From contig JBJXHC010000097.1 in NCBI GenBank assembly GCA_046160825.1, forward strand, positions 4,778 to 68,777: 64,000 bases of DNA, given 5' to 3'. A program made the translations under genes and the position numbers. Origin of the DNA: JBJXHC01 sp046160825 (GTDB lineage: Bacteria > Bacteroidota > Ignavibacteria > UBA10030 > UBA6906). Below, one piece after another: positions 45,353 to 53,795 of this stretch (positions are counted from its first letter, which is position 1; the number at the start of each line of letters is the position of its first letter). Below the pieces are notes generated by a model. That model did no database searches and was not told the DNA's origin. It saw only the letters and a program-made list of their open reading frames with translations.

Positions 45353-46243
45353 TTAACCGAAGGTAACCGCTCGTAAGAACGTTGCACTTCCACCGACCAG
45401 CAATCTCGTAATTTCCTCATTCTCGACAACAAGGTTGACGATGATCTTGCTTGGAGAAGGTGGTCGCATGAACTGGCCCTGCTTGATAATGTAACGTTGC
45501 TTCTTGACACCAAGAACGTCATGCAGATAACAGGCAAGCGGACCTGCGGCCATTCCGGTAGCAGATTCTTCCGGAATACCGTACGCGGGACCGAACATCC
45601 TCGCGACAGCATCTCCATGTTCGCCACCTCCTTGAGTCGTAAACGCGTAGTATCCCACAAGATCAAGTAACTTGCTGATCCTCTCCACGCTACCGAATTC
45701 AGGTCGTATCTTCGCCAGGGTCTCTTCGTTGCGCAAAGGAATCAGGAGAAAATTATTACCGGTGTTCGCGATGATGGGGAACAGATTGTCAGGAAGGTTG
45801 GCGGAATTAAGAAACAATGAATCCATAACCAAATGAGTATTGACACCTGGTGTCTGTGGGCCCACAACCGTGTATCGCGGAGCTGTTTGTTCCATGAACG
45901 TGAGATTATCTGTCAGATAAATATTACGGATCCCATCAACGGTCTCTTTGGAGCTTTTGGTTTTCTTGAGCAATCCTTTTTGAGCAAGGAAGGAGAACGT
46001 TGCGATTGTGGCGTGACCACAATGTGGGATTTGTTCCGTGGGTGTAAAGAACTCAAGCTTGTAGTCTGCTACCGTGGATGATGAGACAAACGCCGTTTCA
46101 GAAAGGCCCACCTTCGCGGCAATTGTCTGTCGCTCCTGTTTGCTGTACTTCTCGGCATCAAGCACCACTCCGGCAGGGTTGCCCCCAACGCCATCATCGA
46201 CAAAGGCACTTAGAATGTGTACTGTGGCAGGCTTCAATAACAT
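45353..46243 (-). CDS. PhzF-family isomerase/epimerase
   Basis: 296 residues. AFVDDGVGGNPAGVVL at the start, the catalytic Glu in GLSETAFV, FFTPTEQIPHCGHATIATFS, and the second-lobe ESATGMAAGPLACYL are PhzF blocks. PhzF members isomerise or epimerise small metabolites by proton transfer; the substrate is not predictable. It starts 24 bases after acs, so the two may be one transcript. Confidence 0.94.
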   Translation of the reverse strand: MLLKPATVHILSAFVDDGVGGNPAGVVLDAEKYSKQERQTIAAKVGLSETAFVSSSTVADYKLEFFTPTEQIPHCGHATIATFSFLAQKGLLKKTKSSKETVDGIRNIYLTDNLTFMEQTAPRYTVVGPQTPGVNTHLVMDSLFLNSANLPDNLFPIIANTGNNFLLIPLRNEETLAKIRPEFGSVERISKLLDLVGYYAFTTQGGGEHGDAVARMFGPAYGIPEESATGMAAGPLACYLHDVLGVKKQRYIIKQGQFMRPPSPSKIIVNLVVENEEITRLLVGGSATFLRAVTFG

Positions 46244-46267
46244 GTGGTGTGTCTCCTGAACACCGGA

Positions 46268-48160
46268 TCACTCCTCCAGCGTTGTAAGGTTTCCCGGATC
46301 TTGTCCAAGCGCTTTTGCTTTGAGGACACGACGCATGATCTTGCCGCTACGGGTCTTGGGGAGCGAATCGACGATCTGGATTTGTTCAGGCTTTGCAATC
46401 GGACCAAGCTCGTGTGCGATGTGGTTGCGGAGTTCTTCAATTAATCCGTCGTGTGTTTTCGTTCCGGCTCTGAGTATGACGTACGCATGAATCGCATTGC
46501 CCTTCACTTCGTGTGGAAGACCAATAGCTGCGGCTTCGGCAACGGCAGAGTGACTCACCAATGCACTTTCGATCTCAGCTGTCCCTAACCGGTATCCCGA
46601 TACCTTGATCACGTCATCCACCCGACCGATCACCCAGTAGTAACCGTCTTCATCGCGACGTGCCGAATCCCCCGTGAGGTATACGCCGGGGAATTTTCCC
46701 CAGTACTGACTTACATAGCGATCAGGATCGTTATAGATTGTGCGCAGCATTGCCGGCCAGGGAGTCTTGATGACGAGAAACCCCTCCTCGTTTGGGGCAA
46801 CCGGATTTCCTTCTTCGTTGTAGATGTCCATTTTCACGCCAGGGAAAGGGCGGGTTCCCGATCCAGGCTTGAGCGGGACACACGGCATGGGCGTAATCAT
46901 GAACATGCCTGTTTCGGTCTGCCACCACGTGTCCATGATCGGACAATTGTTCTTGCCGATGATGCGATGATACCACTTCCATGCCTCGGGGTTAATCGGC
47001 TCTCCGACAGAACCAAGCAACCGTAGCGAAGAGAGATCGTGCCTGTTGGGCCACGCCTCGCCGAAACGCATCAGTCCGCGGATGGCAGTGGGTGCTGTGT
47101 AGAGGATATTGATTCCGTACTTCTCGATCATCTGCCACCATCGGTTTGGATAAGGATATGTCGGTGCGCCTTCGTACATGAACGACGTCGTCCCATTAAG
47201 CAGGGGTCCATACACAATGTAGCTGTGTCCGGTGATCCATCCGGGATCGGCGGCGCACCAGTAGCGATCCTCTTCGTGGATATCAAATACATACTTTAGC
47301 GTGGTGTACGTACCGACCATATAACCGCCGTGTGTATGTAATATCGCCTTGGGTTTCCCCGTTGTTCCTGAAGTGTAGAGAAGAAAGAGTGGATGCTCGG
47401 CGTCAACCTCTTCCACCGGACAAACACTGTTGGCAATGGGTAGCGCCATCAGTTCATGGTACCACATGTCGCGGCCTGGCTCCATGTTCACCGACTCGCC
47501 TGTCCGTTTGACCACGAGAACACTTTCCACCGAGGCTGCCCGTTGCAAAGCCTCGTCCGCAATTTGCTTCAGCGGAACGATCTTGCCGCGTTGAAACGCT
47601 CCGTCGCATGTGATAAGCACTTTGGAATGACTGTCCTCAATCCGCTCCGCCAATGCCTCAACAGTGAAGCCGCCGTAGACCACAGAATGAACCGCACCGA
47701 TACGTGCGCAGGCAAGCATGGCAATCGGCAACTCGGGCACACGTCCCATGTAGATGGTGACCCGGTCACCCTTCTGGACACCGAGACTCTTCAAGATGTT
47801 TGCAAACTTGCAGGTCTCGCGACGCAGTGCGAAATACGAGAAAGAACGGAACTCTCCCTTCTCCCCTTCCCATAACAGCGCGAGTTTATTCCGGCGGGCG
47901 GTTGCGGTATGTCTGTCGAGGCAATTGTGGACGATATTCGTTTTGCCTCCGACGAACCATTGATAGAACGGCTTCTTCGAATCGTCCAGCACTTTCTTCC
48001 AGGGCGCAAACCAATGGAGTTCATTTGCTTCCTTTGTCCAGAATCCTTCCAGATCCTTTTCTGCAAACGAAGCAAGATCGGCCCACTTTTTTACATGGGA
48101 CAGACGCAAAGTCTCTTCTGATGGGTAGAATACTTCGCCGGAGAGTTTGTTCTCAGACAT
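46268..48160 (-). CDS. acs: Acetyl-CoA synthetase
   Basis: 630 residues, close to the usual ~650. The AMP-binding P-loop is YTSGTTGKPKAILHTHGGY; CAADPGWITGHSYIVYGPL and DTWWQTETG are Acs motifs; the A10 Lys is in PKTRSGKIMRRV, the residue that is often acetylated for control. It activates acetate to acetyl-CoA, complementing the TCA cycle (aconitase at 54-56 kb). It has its own promoter and is followed by phzF. Confidence 0.96.
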   Translation of the reverse strand: MSENKLSGEVFYPSEETLRLSHVKKWADLASFAEKDLEGFWTKEANELHWFAPWKKVLDDSKKPFYQWFVGGKTNIVHNCLDRHTATARRNKLALLWEGEKGEFRSFSYFALRRETCKFANILKSLGVQKGDRVTIYMGRVPELPIAMLACARIGAVHSVVYGGFTVEALAERIEDSHSKVLITCDGAFQRGKIVPLKQIADEALQRAASVESVLVVKRTGESVNMEPGRDMWYHELMALPIANSVCPVEEVDAEHPLFLLYTSGTTGKPKAILHTHGGYMVGTYTTLKYVFDIHEEDRYWCAADPGWITGHSYIVYGPLLNGTTSFMYEGAPTYPYPNRWWQMIEKYGINILYTAPTAIRGLMRFGEAWPNRHDLSSLRLLGSVGEPINPEAWKWYHRIIGKNNCPIMDTWWQTETGMFMITPMPCVPLKPGSGTRPFPGVKMDIYNEEGNPVAPNEEGFLVIKTPWPAMLRTIYNDPDRYVSQYWGKFPGVYLTGDSARRDEDGYYWVIGRVDDVIKVSGYRLGTAEIESALVSHSAVAEAAAIGLPHEVKGNAIHAYVILRAGTKTHDGLIEELRNHIAHELGPIAKPEQIQIVDSLPKTRSGKIMRRVLKAKALGQDPGNLTTLEE

Positions 48161-48216
48161 CAGGTACTCCTATCGGGATAGTGCTGTGGAAGGCATAAAG
48201 GTTCGGACACCGGATC

Positions 48217-48245
48217 AATATTGAAAACACGGTACTGAAAAGCAA
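48217..48245 (-). promoter_or_regulatory. Possible sigma70-like promoter of acs
   Basis: Minus strand TTGCTT (48245-48240), 17-base spacer, AATATT (48222-48217), about 55 bases before the acs ATG. The -10 is imperfect. Confidence 0.4.
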
Positions 48246-48332
48246 CAACGTGATGACGGCGAACAATACAATTCACTGGTAACTGTCGCCCCAAATTGGT
48301 ACCCTGGTGCAGTTTTCAAACAGAGGTGTTTC

Positions 48333-48518
48333 ATGGAAGTCGAGACTTCATTCACATGCGTCTATTGTTTCAGCGTTAACGAAACAATGGTGGATACCAC
48401 CGGTGGAATGCAACAGGTGTACGTCGAGGACTGTCAGGTATGTTGTCGCCCCAACCAACTCACTATCACTGTGGGAGAGGACCTGGGTACTGCCGAGATT
48501 GTTGCAGAACCGCTATAG
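48333..48518 (+). CDS. CPxCG-type cysteine-rich small protein
   Basis: 61 residues with two Cys pairs: C9-x2-C12 in TFCVYC-like context (FTCVYCFS) and C34-x2-C37 in EDCQVCCRP, then a Glu-rich end. This is the pattern of the CPxCG family of small zinc-binding proteins, although the first pair reads CVYC instead of CPxCG. Function unknown. AGAGGTG precedes the ATG. It ends 3 bases before the stop of the convergent GvpL/F-like gene. Confidence 0.72.
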   Translation: MEVETSFTCVYCFSVNETMVDTTGGMQQVYVEDCQVCCRPNQLTITVGEDLGTAEIVAEPL

Positions 48519-48521
48519 TCC

Positions 48522-50033
48522 TTATTTTTCGTTGAACGAAAACGCCTCTCCATCACCAGAGACCGACAGCATCAGGTCAAACATCAAGTGGCGATATTGA
48601 AGATCGGTGACTGCATGGAAGAACTTCATAACATTCTGCGGCTGTACTTCGTAGGAGGCCTTGAGAATGGACTTCCACTCCTCCGACGAACCACTCCCTA
48701 AACTCACAATCTCATCGATGTCGCCACGGTCAGCTATGACCTTCAGTTCTTCGTGGACAGATTCGGCAAGACGTTTTTCCCGATGCAACATGCGTTCGAG
48801 CATTTTGATGTCGTACTTCTTCGGCATCGGCATTTTTGAGTAGGAGACTCGCTCGACACCGCGACCTTTTCTGGGGGGAGGCGCAGTGTCCGAACCGACA
48901 ACCTGTGCTATCCTGCCGTCAAGAACCTGGAGATTCAACACCCACCACTTGGTCGCAAGCAGAGTTTCCAATGTCTCCACGATCTCATTCTTGTGTTCAT
49001 CGATTTGCCCCATCAAATCATCCCTGCCACGAGCGATGACCCCGAATTGGAACGGCAGGATGATACCGTGCATACGAAGATCGTTCAGTATCGATTCGTG
49101 TGCCCCCTGAAACTGCAATGACTCCTGTTTCCCGAGAAGAAGCATTCCGGTCTTGCTGATATTCATCACGGTGGGGAGGATTTTGCTGAGATAAAACCGA
49201 AGCCCTTCGTAGTCGAATGCGAAAATAAAGCCACGAGGATCAATCCCCTTCTCTTCCAGCATGAACGGCGTTTCCGCATGTGGTTCATGTTCCGGAATCA
49301 GAGAAACACCGTGAAGATAGACAACGTCATCATCCGAGAAATCAGTCGCAGTTCGCAACTCACTTACGTTTGCAACAACACCCGCATCATCTTCCTCGCG
49401 TTCCTCGACCTCCTGCTCCACAATCTCATCCTCTTCTTCCTTGATGCTCACTACCTCCGGTATCGGGGGAGGAGTGATGCGCTGTTCTTCGATATGTTTT
49501 GGCTCCTGCGAGCGCTTCGCCTTCTTCAATTCCTGTTCGATGTCTCCCCAGAAGGGTTCCTTGGTAGCTGGTCGTGATGGTTCCTTCTTCTCCTCGATCT
49601 TTGGGAGTTCAACCTTGGGAGGTTCGATCTTTGGTTCCACTCGTGGCGCTACGGTTTCTATATGCTGTGGGTCCTTTGGAGGAATAACCGGTGAGGGTTT
49701 GGGTTCTGCCGGTTTTGCTGATGGAGCAGGAGATAACGGCTCCGTGATACGTGGACGAGATTCAACCGGTTGTTGCGACTTTACTTCGTTGGGAGGTTCG
49801 CGATGAACGGGCGCGGTAGCGGCCGGGACTTTGCCTTTGAGTACTTCCACTGCCTCAAGGCGATGCCGTGTAATCAATTGCTCGATGTCGCCGACAAGCT
49901 TCTCGACAACTTCATCTACGGGCAAGGACGACATGTCGCCAAGCATACGCTTGACGTTTTCACGCTCTGAGAGTTGCTCGAAAAGCTCTTGCAAAAGCAA
50001 CTCTGCCATTCGTTCTTTGGAACGTTCTTTCAT
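48522..50033 (-). CDS. GvpL/GvpF-domain protein with long charged N-terminal extension
   Basis: 503 residues in three parts. Residues 1-70 are helical. About 70-220 is a low-complexity linker rich in Pro, Glu, Lys and acidic runs. The C-terminal ~280 residues follow the gas vesicle GvpL/F layout: VVYLHGVSLIP for the first strand, HESILNDLRMHGIILPFQFGVIA matching the HE...GxVLPxRFGT block, a helix, TKWWVLNLQV for the WGVKV strand, and the C-terminal SYEVQPQNVMKFFHAVTDLQ with FSFNEK at the end. No GvpA, GvpN or other gas vesicle gene is near. It has its own promoter. The family call is by pattern and needs a profile search. Confidence 0.6.
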   Translation of the reverse strand: MKERSKERMAELLLQELFEQLSERENVKRMLGDMSSLPVDEVVEKLVGDIEQLITRHRLEAVEVLKGKVPAATAPVHREPPNEVKSQQPVESRPRITEPLSPAPSAKPAEPKPSPVIPPKDPQHIETVAPRVEPKIEPPKVELPKIEEKKEPSRPATKEPFWGDIEQELKKAKRSQEPKHIEEQRITPPPIPEVVSIKEEEDEIVEQEVEEREEDDAGVVANVSELRTATDFSDDDVVYLHGVSLIPEHEPHAETPFMLEEKGIDPRGFIFAFDYEGLRFYLSKILPTVMNISKTGMLLLGKQESLQFQGAHESILNDLRMHGIILPFQFGVIARGRDDLMGQIDEHKNEIVETLETLLATKWWVLNLQVLDGRIAQVVGSDTAPPPRKGRGVERVSYSKMPMPKKYDIKMLERMLHREKRLAESVHEELKVIADRGDIDEIVSLGSGSSEEWKSILKASYEVQPQNVMKFFHAVTDLQYRHLMFDLMLSVSGDGEAFSFNEK

Positions 50034-50071
50034 CTGCTCCCACGATTAAAATGCAGCGAAAAATCAGTCCA

Positions 50072-50100
50072 AAGATAACGATTGGAGGTACAAACTTCAA
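50072..50100 (-). promoter_or_regulatory. Sigma70-like promoter of the GvpL/F-like gene
   Basis: Minus strand TTGAAG (50100-50095), 17-base spacer, TATCTT (50077-50072); GGGAG precedes the ATG at 50033. Confidence 0.55.
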
Positions 50101-50124
50101 TTCTGACTTTTTATTGCTTGTTGG

Positions 50125-50670
50125 CTATTTCTTTAATCTGACATCTTTCCTGCAACGCAGCATGCCATCTTCTTCACGTTCAAGGGGACGAATCGTCCCG
50201 AATGTTCCCAACTTTCGAGAATCTCCAACAGCCCTCTCAGTCAGAAACGGATCACCTTCAAACATAAGTTCGTCATATTGTTTTGAGTACCCCATACCTG
50301 AAAGTACATAGTGAACATGAGCGGGATTCCGTGTTGATGGGTACGACCCCGGTTTGATCGTTCGGTATTTATACTCCCCGTTGGCATTTGTTTTCATGGT
50401 CCCCTGTAAGCGGGGATCACCCGGCCCGTCTGATTTCCGGCGGTAGTTTCCTTCAGTGTCTGTGTGATAAACATGGACAATAATTCCAGGTACCGGGGTT
50501 GTTCCATCTTCTGCATAGACCGTTCCGTGGACAATCATTGGCTCGCCGGGTTCATCTTTTCCGCCAATTACTATTCCCGCGGAGATTTCCTTCTGGTTTC
50601 CACCAGAAGAAGCCTTGAGCGCACCGATCCCAAAGGATACCATAGCAAGAACGAAAATAATGGTCTTCAT
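50125..50670 (-). CDS. Secreted intradiol ring-cleavage dioxygenase-like protein
   Basis: 181 residues with a signal peptide (KTIIFVLAMVSFGIGALKAS). The core is the dioxygenase C-terminal beta fold: HGTVYAEDGTTPVPGIIVHV, YHTDTEGNYRR, ANGEYKYRTIKPGSYP and PAHVHYVL. Tyr in EYKYRTIKPGSYP and His-x-His in PAHVHY match the non-haem Fe(III) ligands, so it may be active; the first Tyr may be in VYHTD. Secreted members are poorly studied and may act on lignin-like or quinone aromatics. It starts 22 bases after yceI and so belongs to the ECF-type promoter at 51338. Confidence 0.85.
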   Translation of the reverse strand: MKTIIFVLAMVSFGIGALKASSGGNQKEISAGIVIGGKDEPGEPMIVHGTVYAEDGTTPVPGIIVHVYHTDTEGNYRRKSDGPGDPRLQGTMKTNANGEYKYRTIKPGSYPSTRNPAHVHYVLSGMGYSKQYDELMFEGDPFLTERAVGDSRKLGTFGTIRPLEREEDGMLRCRKDVRLKK

Positions 50671-50692
50671 ATTTCTCCCATTCTAAAGTGAG

Positions 50693-51295
50693 TTACCGGC
50701 GGGCCGATGCTCCGCCGCTTGCAGCTCCTATCATCATGTGAATCGTAACCTCGTTCCCGATCATCGTCATCCCCGGAGCAATACCATAATCATTACGGTC
50801 AATCGTGAACGTGGTTTCAAAGCCGATCAGTTCTCCAATATCTCCGACCTTTGTGGTTCCCAAAATTCTCACGGGCACCGTGATGCGTTTGGTGATGTCC
50901 CGTATCGTAAAATCGCCCGTTACAAGCAGCGTGTCTTTGCCGCCCGATCGTGCGCTTGTGCTTTTGAATGTCATGAGGGGATAGCGCGCCGAATGGAGGA
51001 GATCAGGTGACTTGATTGCACCATCACGATCACCGTTTCGACTATCGACGCTTCCCGTCTTGATGCTGAAGTCAACGGCAGTTGCCGATGGCTGGCCCGC
51101 ATCATACGTAATTGATCCGGAATAGTCACGAAACCTTCCTTCCTCTTTGAATACAACCCATTTGTAGATGGTGAAACCTATGTTCGAATCTTCAGCGCGC
51201 ACGTGATATGTCGTGGGCTTCGCAAGAATGGATGAAGAAGTGGCGACAAATACGGCTGCAACGATAATAATACTGAACATGCGATGTGCAAGCAT
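50693..51295 (-). CDS. yceI: YceI-family periplasmic protein
   Basis: 200 residues, signal peptide (FSIIIVAAVFVATSSSILA), then the YceI lipocalin-like barrel: YHVRAEDSNIGFTIYK, RFRDYSGSITYD, DLLHSARYPLMTFKSTSA, VTGDFTIRDITKRITVPVRI, GFETTFTIDRNDYGI. The family binds polyisoprenoid-type lipids in the periplasm, and quinone binding is often suggested. AGGAGG stands just before the ATG. The promoter at 51338-51370 is the same type as that of the nearby ECF sigma gene. Confidence 0.95.
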   Translation of the reverse strand: MLAHRMFSIIIVAAVFVATSSSILAKPTTYHVRAEDSNIGFTIYKWVVFKEEGRFRDYSGSITYDAGQPSATAVDFSIKTGSVDSRNGDRDGAIKSPDLLHSARYPLMTFKSTSARSGGKDTLLVTGDFTIRDITKRITVPVRILGTTKVGDIGELIGFETTFTIDRNDYGIAPGMTMIGNEVTIHMMIGAASGGASARR

Positions 51296-51337
51296 ACGTC
51301 CTCCTGAGGTGAGTGAAAATCAACCGGCGTTCGTAAA

Positions 51338-51370
51338 GTAAGATACCGCTGGAGCAGCGAGGGTTTGAAT
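51338..51370 (-). promoter_or_regulatory. Predicted ECF sigma promoter of yceI and the dioxygenase gene
   Basis: Minus strand ATTCAAACCCT (51370-51360), 11 bases, then CGGTATCTTAC (51348-51338). Both blocks and their spacing are identical to those ahead of the ECF sigma gene (53107-53139). The -10 block ends 43 bases before the ATG. Confidence 0.75.
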
Positions 51371-51407
51371 GGAACGAGAAGGGATCCGAAATAAAAAAAC
51401 CGGGGAA

Positions 51408-52526
51408 TTACATTGACCACCAATGCGCGTCAAGCCCCAGTTCTTCGGACCAGGCTTGCACCATTTTTTTATCTCCCTCGATGATACCGTTGCACGTAAC
51501 GCCCTTCGGAGGAGGCGCAAGTACGGCGAGGCGGTTATAGATCCGCACACGATCACCGGCGTGCGTTCGAGAGAGAAGATGGAACAGTGTTACCGCGTCT
51601 TTCGGACGGGCTTCGTCAATAAGAATCTGAAGCGTCGTCTGGGACGGGCTTGCAAAATCAAACTCAGAAATTGCATGCTTGAAGCGTGGCGTGGCATCGT
51701 CATAGTAAGGCGTACCAGGCCCGATACCGGGACGCGTCTCGCATTGTGCCCCGGCAGGAATAATGGATGAACGACCCGCAAGTTCCAACGCAACCCATCC
51801 GGCGGTCACCTTGAGTATCCCGCCTCCATTGTCATCAACTTGTAATGTGTAGGCACATCCAAGATCAATCGCCGTTGCCGAGGGGGTTTCCACAAAGAAA
51901 AGGCGCGGGGGTGCCCAGATAGTCGCGCGGATCGTCCCTTTTGCCAGTGCGATGCGATGGTCGGACGACTTGGATTCGATGAGCCGCAAACGCGTGTTCG
52001 GCTCAATTTCTAATTCACCAATCGTTCCAACATCCAGCTTTGCTCGTGATGTAGCGTCAGTTTCCAGCCAATCCCCCACTCCAAGCTCTGCGATTTCGTC
52101 CATCAGGTTGGACCCAATGACCGGCATGCCTTCGAGCCTGGCAACTTTCCAGGAGGGACTGGTAAAGAGCACACTCGCCCAGAAAGCTCCTCCAATGACA
52201 ATCACGACGCTTGCAGCGAGAGTGAGACGCTTGGTCCAACCAAATCGTCTTCGCGGCATGTTACCAATTGCAGAGCTTGCGGGATGATGAAGAATATTGG
52301 AATGCTCTGCTTCAATCTGCGCCGAGATTCCCGGCCAGAGATCACGCGGAGGAGTGAGGCTGCTGGGAAGCTCGCGGACATCATCGCGCAAGATACGCAG
52401 ATGCTTCATCTCATTGCGGCAGCGGATGCACTCTGCAAGGTGTGCCTCAACGCGGTGACGTTGTTCAACGCTCAAAACGCCATCCAGGTAATCGTGCAGG
52501 TGTTCTTCGGTTTCGTGGATGCTCAT
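51408..52526 (-). CDS. Anti-sigma factor with zinc-finger, membrane helix and FecR-like domain
   Basis: 372 residues from the ATG at 52526, which overlaps the sigma stop as ATGA. The anti-sigma zinc finger is His29-x3-Cys33-x2-Cys36 in HRVEAHLAECIRC. A membrane helix near 95-115 (TLAASVVIVIGGAFWASVL) is followed by a FecR-type beta region (about 150-250: LDVGTIGELEIEPNTRLRLIE; AIDLGCAYTLQVDD). It should hold the sigma factor at the inner membrane and release it on an envelope or redox signal. Zn-Cys groups of this kind can respond to oxidation. Confidence 0.92.
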   Translation of the reverse strand: MSIHETEEHLHDYLDGVLSVEQRHRVEAHLAECIRCRNEMKHLRILRDDVRELPSSLTPPRDLWPGISAQIEAEHSNILHHPASSAIGNMPRRRFGWTKRLTLAASVVIVIGGAFWASVLFTSPSWKVARLEGMPVIGSNLMDEIAELGVGDWLETDATSRAKLDVGTIGELEIEPNTRLRLIESKSSDHRIALAKGTIRATIWAPPRLFFVETPSATAIDLGCAYTLQVDDNGGGILKVTAGWVALELAGRSSIIPAGAQCETRPGIGPGTPYYDDATPRFKHAISEFDFASPSQTTLQILIDEARPKDAVTLFHLLSRTHAGDRVRIYNRLAVLAPPPKGVTCNGIIEGDKKMVQAWSEELGLDAHWWSM

Positions 52527-53086
52527 CGTCCCAATGCCTCCCTCAACAATTTGCGTGCCCGGTGGAGTTGCGCTTTGCACGTTCCGGTGGCAAGACCCAT
52601 CCGTTCTGCAATCTCGTCATGTCGATAGCCTTCAATGTCATGAAGAACCAGAATAGCCCTTGCTTGCGGCGGCAACGCACCAATGGCCTTTTCGATGTCC
52701 ATCGCAGATTCAGGTGATGACTGATGAGCACCAACATCCGGAAGTTCTTCCATCACCATGACTCTTCCCGTCCTCCGCCGCTCGCTTCGAAGATCCACCA
52801 ACACCACATTGACGGTGACACGATGAAGCCAGGATGCGAAGGCGCTCTCCCAACGAAACGAGCCGATCATCTGCCAGACGCGGACAAAGACATCCTGGGT
52901 TAACTCGGCGGCGCGGTCGCTGTCGGCAATGATCCGAAGACAAAGCGCGTACACACGGCCAGCATGCCCGCGATAGAGCAACTCAAATGCTGCTTTGTCG
53001 CCGGTCTGTGCCCTGCGTACGAGCTCGTCTGTGCTTTCGTGCTGTTCCGGCCCCAGGAGGGACTCCCGTTGTGCCACGCTCACCAT
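52523..53086 (-). CDS. ECF RNA polymerase sigma factor
   Basis: 187 residues. Region 2 has FELLYRGHAGRVYALCLRI and DVFVRVWQMIGSFR, region 4 has IGALPPQARAILVLHDIEGY, the DEIAERMGLATGTCKAQLHRARK helix-turn-helix. It is an RpoE-like sigma with the anti-sigma gene directly downstream. Its own promoter (53107-53139) matches the promoter of yceI, so positive autoregulation is predicted. Confidence 0.96.
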   Translation of the reverse strand: MVSVAQRESLLGPEQHESTDELVRRAQTGDKAAFELLYRGHAGRVYALCLRIIADSDRAAELTQDVFVRVWQMIGSFRWESAFASWLHRVTVNVVLVDLRSERRRTGRVMVMEELPDVGAHQSSPESAMDIEKAIGALPPQARAILVLHDIEGYRHDEIAERMGLATGTCKAQLHRARKLLREALGR

Positions 53087-53106
53087 GATGTGCCTGATTA
53101 ACGGTT

Positions 53107-53139
53107 GTAAGATACCGGTCAGGTGAAAAGGGTTTGAAT
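53107..53139 (-). promoter_or_regulatory. Predicted ECF sigma promoter of the sigma/anti-sigma operon (autoregulatory)
   Basis: Minus strand ATTCAAACCCT (53139-53129), 11 bases, CGGTATCTTAC (53117-53107), 21 bases before the sigma ATG. Identical blocks and spacing precede yceI (51338-51370). Confidence 0.75.
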
Positions 53140-53236
53140 AGGATTCCAGAAAAGTTAACTGATTTGGTGCAGTACGGCAATACTTCAGCCATGTCTTTCA
53201 GGGATCATCCTGAACGATTTCATTATTTTCCAGTAG

Positions 53237-53275
53237 AAACACAAACAGGCGCCTCACTGGACGCCTGTCGTGTTT
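53237..53275 (-). terminator. Hairpin terminator after the bacilliredoxin gene
   Basis: ACAGGCG (53245-53251) pairs with CGCCTGT (53262-53268), extended by AAACAC and GTGTTT outside two bulged bases. It lies 20 bases downstream of the bacilliredoxin stop (minus strand). T runs are found on both sides, so it may work in either direction. Confidence 0.6.
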
Positions 53276-53294
53276 TTAGAGAAGGATGCAGAAT

Positions 53295-53741
53295 TTATTG
53301 CGCAGGCGTGGTTTCCGTCTTCGTGCTCAGTTCTTTCAATGTCTCAATCAGATGCTGCGAAATCTGAAGCGCATCGCGGCTTTCAATCTGGAACCGCGGA
53401 ACGAAATGCACAAGTTGGCCATCCTTGAAGAATGCCATTGCCGGCGATGACGGCGGGATATTCCCCATAATCTCCCTGAGTCTGGCCGTTGCTTCAACAT
53501 CACCGCCCGCGAATACCGTCGTCAGGTGGTCCGGCTTGAAGGGCGATTGCTTTAACGCCATCGCGATACCGGGACGCGCTTTGCCAGCCGCGCATCCGCA
53601 AACCGAGTTGACGACAATGAAGTTCAATCCCTTGTCCTCGTTGATTGATTTGTCGACTGCGGCGGGTGTATTCAATTCTCTGAACCCAATTCTTGTCAGT
53701 TCATCTCGAAATGGTTGGATCATTACTGGATCATATCTCAT
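53295..53741 (-). CDS. Bacilliredoxin (BrxA/BrxB family)
   Basis: 148 residues. The family motif is the CGC at Cys48 and Cys50 in VVNSVCGCAAGKARPG, with FAGGDVEATAR and AMAFFKDGQLVHFVPR following. Bacilliredoxins remove bacillithiol from proteins after oxidative stress, so the organism may make bacillithiol, as Bacteroidota do. It lies between aconitase and the ECF sigma locus, separated from the latter by a terminator. Confidence 0.93.
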   Translation of the reverse strand: MRYDPVMIQPFRDELTRIGFRELNTPAAVDKSINEDKGLNFIVVNSVCGCAAGKARPGIAMALKQSPFKPDHLTTVFAGGDVEATARLREIMGNIPPSSPAMAFFKDGQLVHFVPRFQIESRDALQISQHLIETLKELSTKTETTPAQ

Positions 53742-53795
53742 TGCTTCATCTCCATAAAAATCTGTGCATGAATTTGGAACTCTACCTTCTACAAC

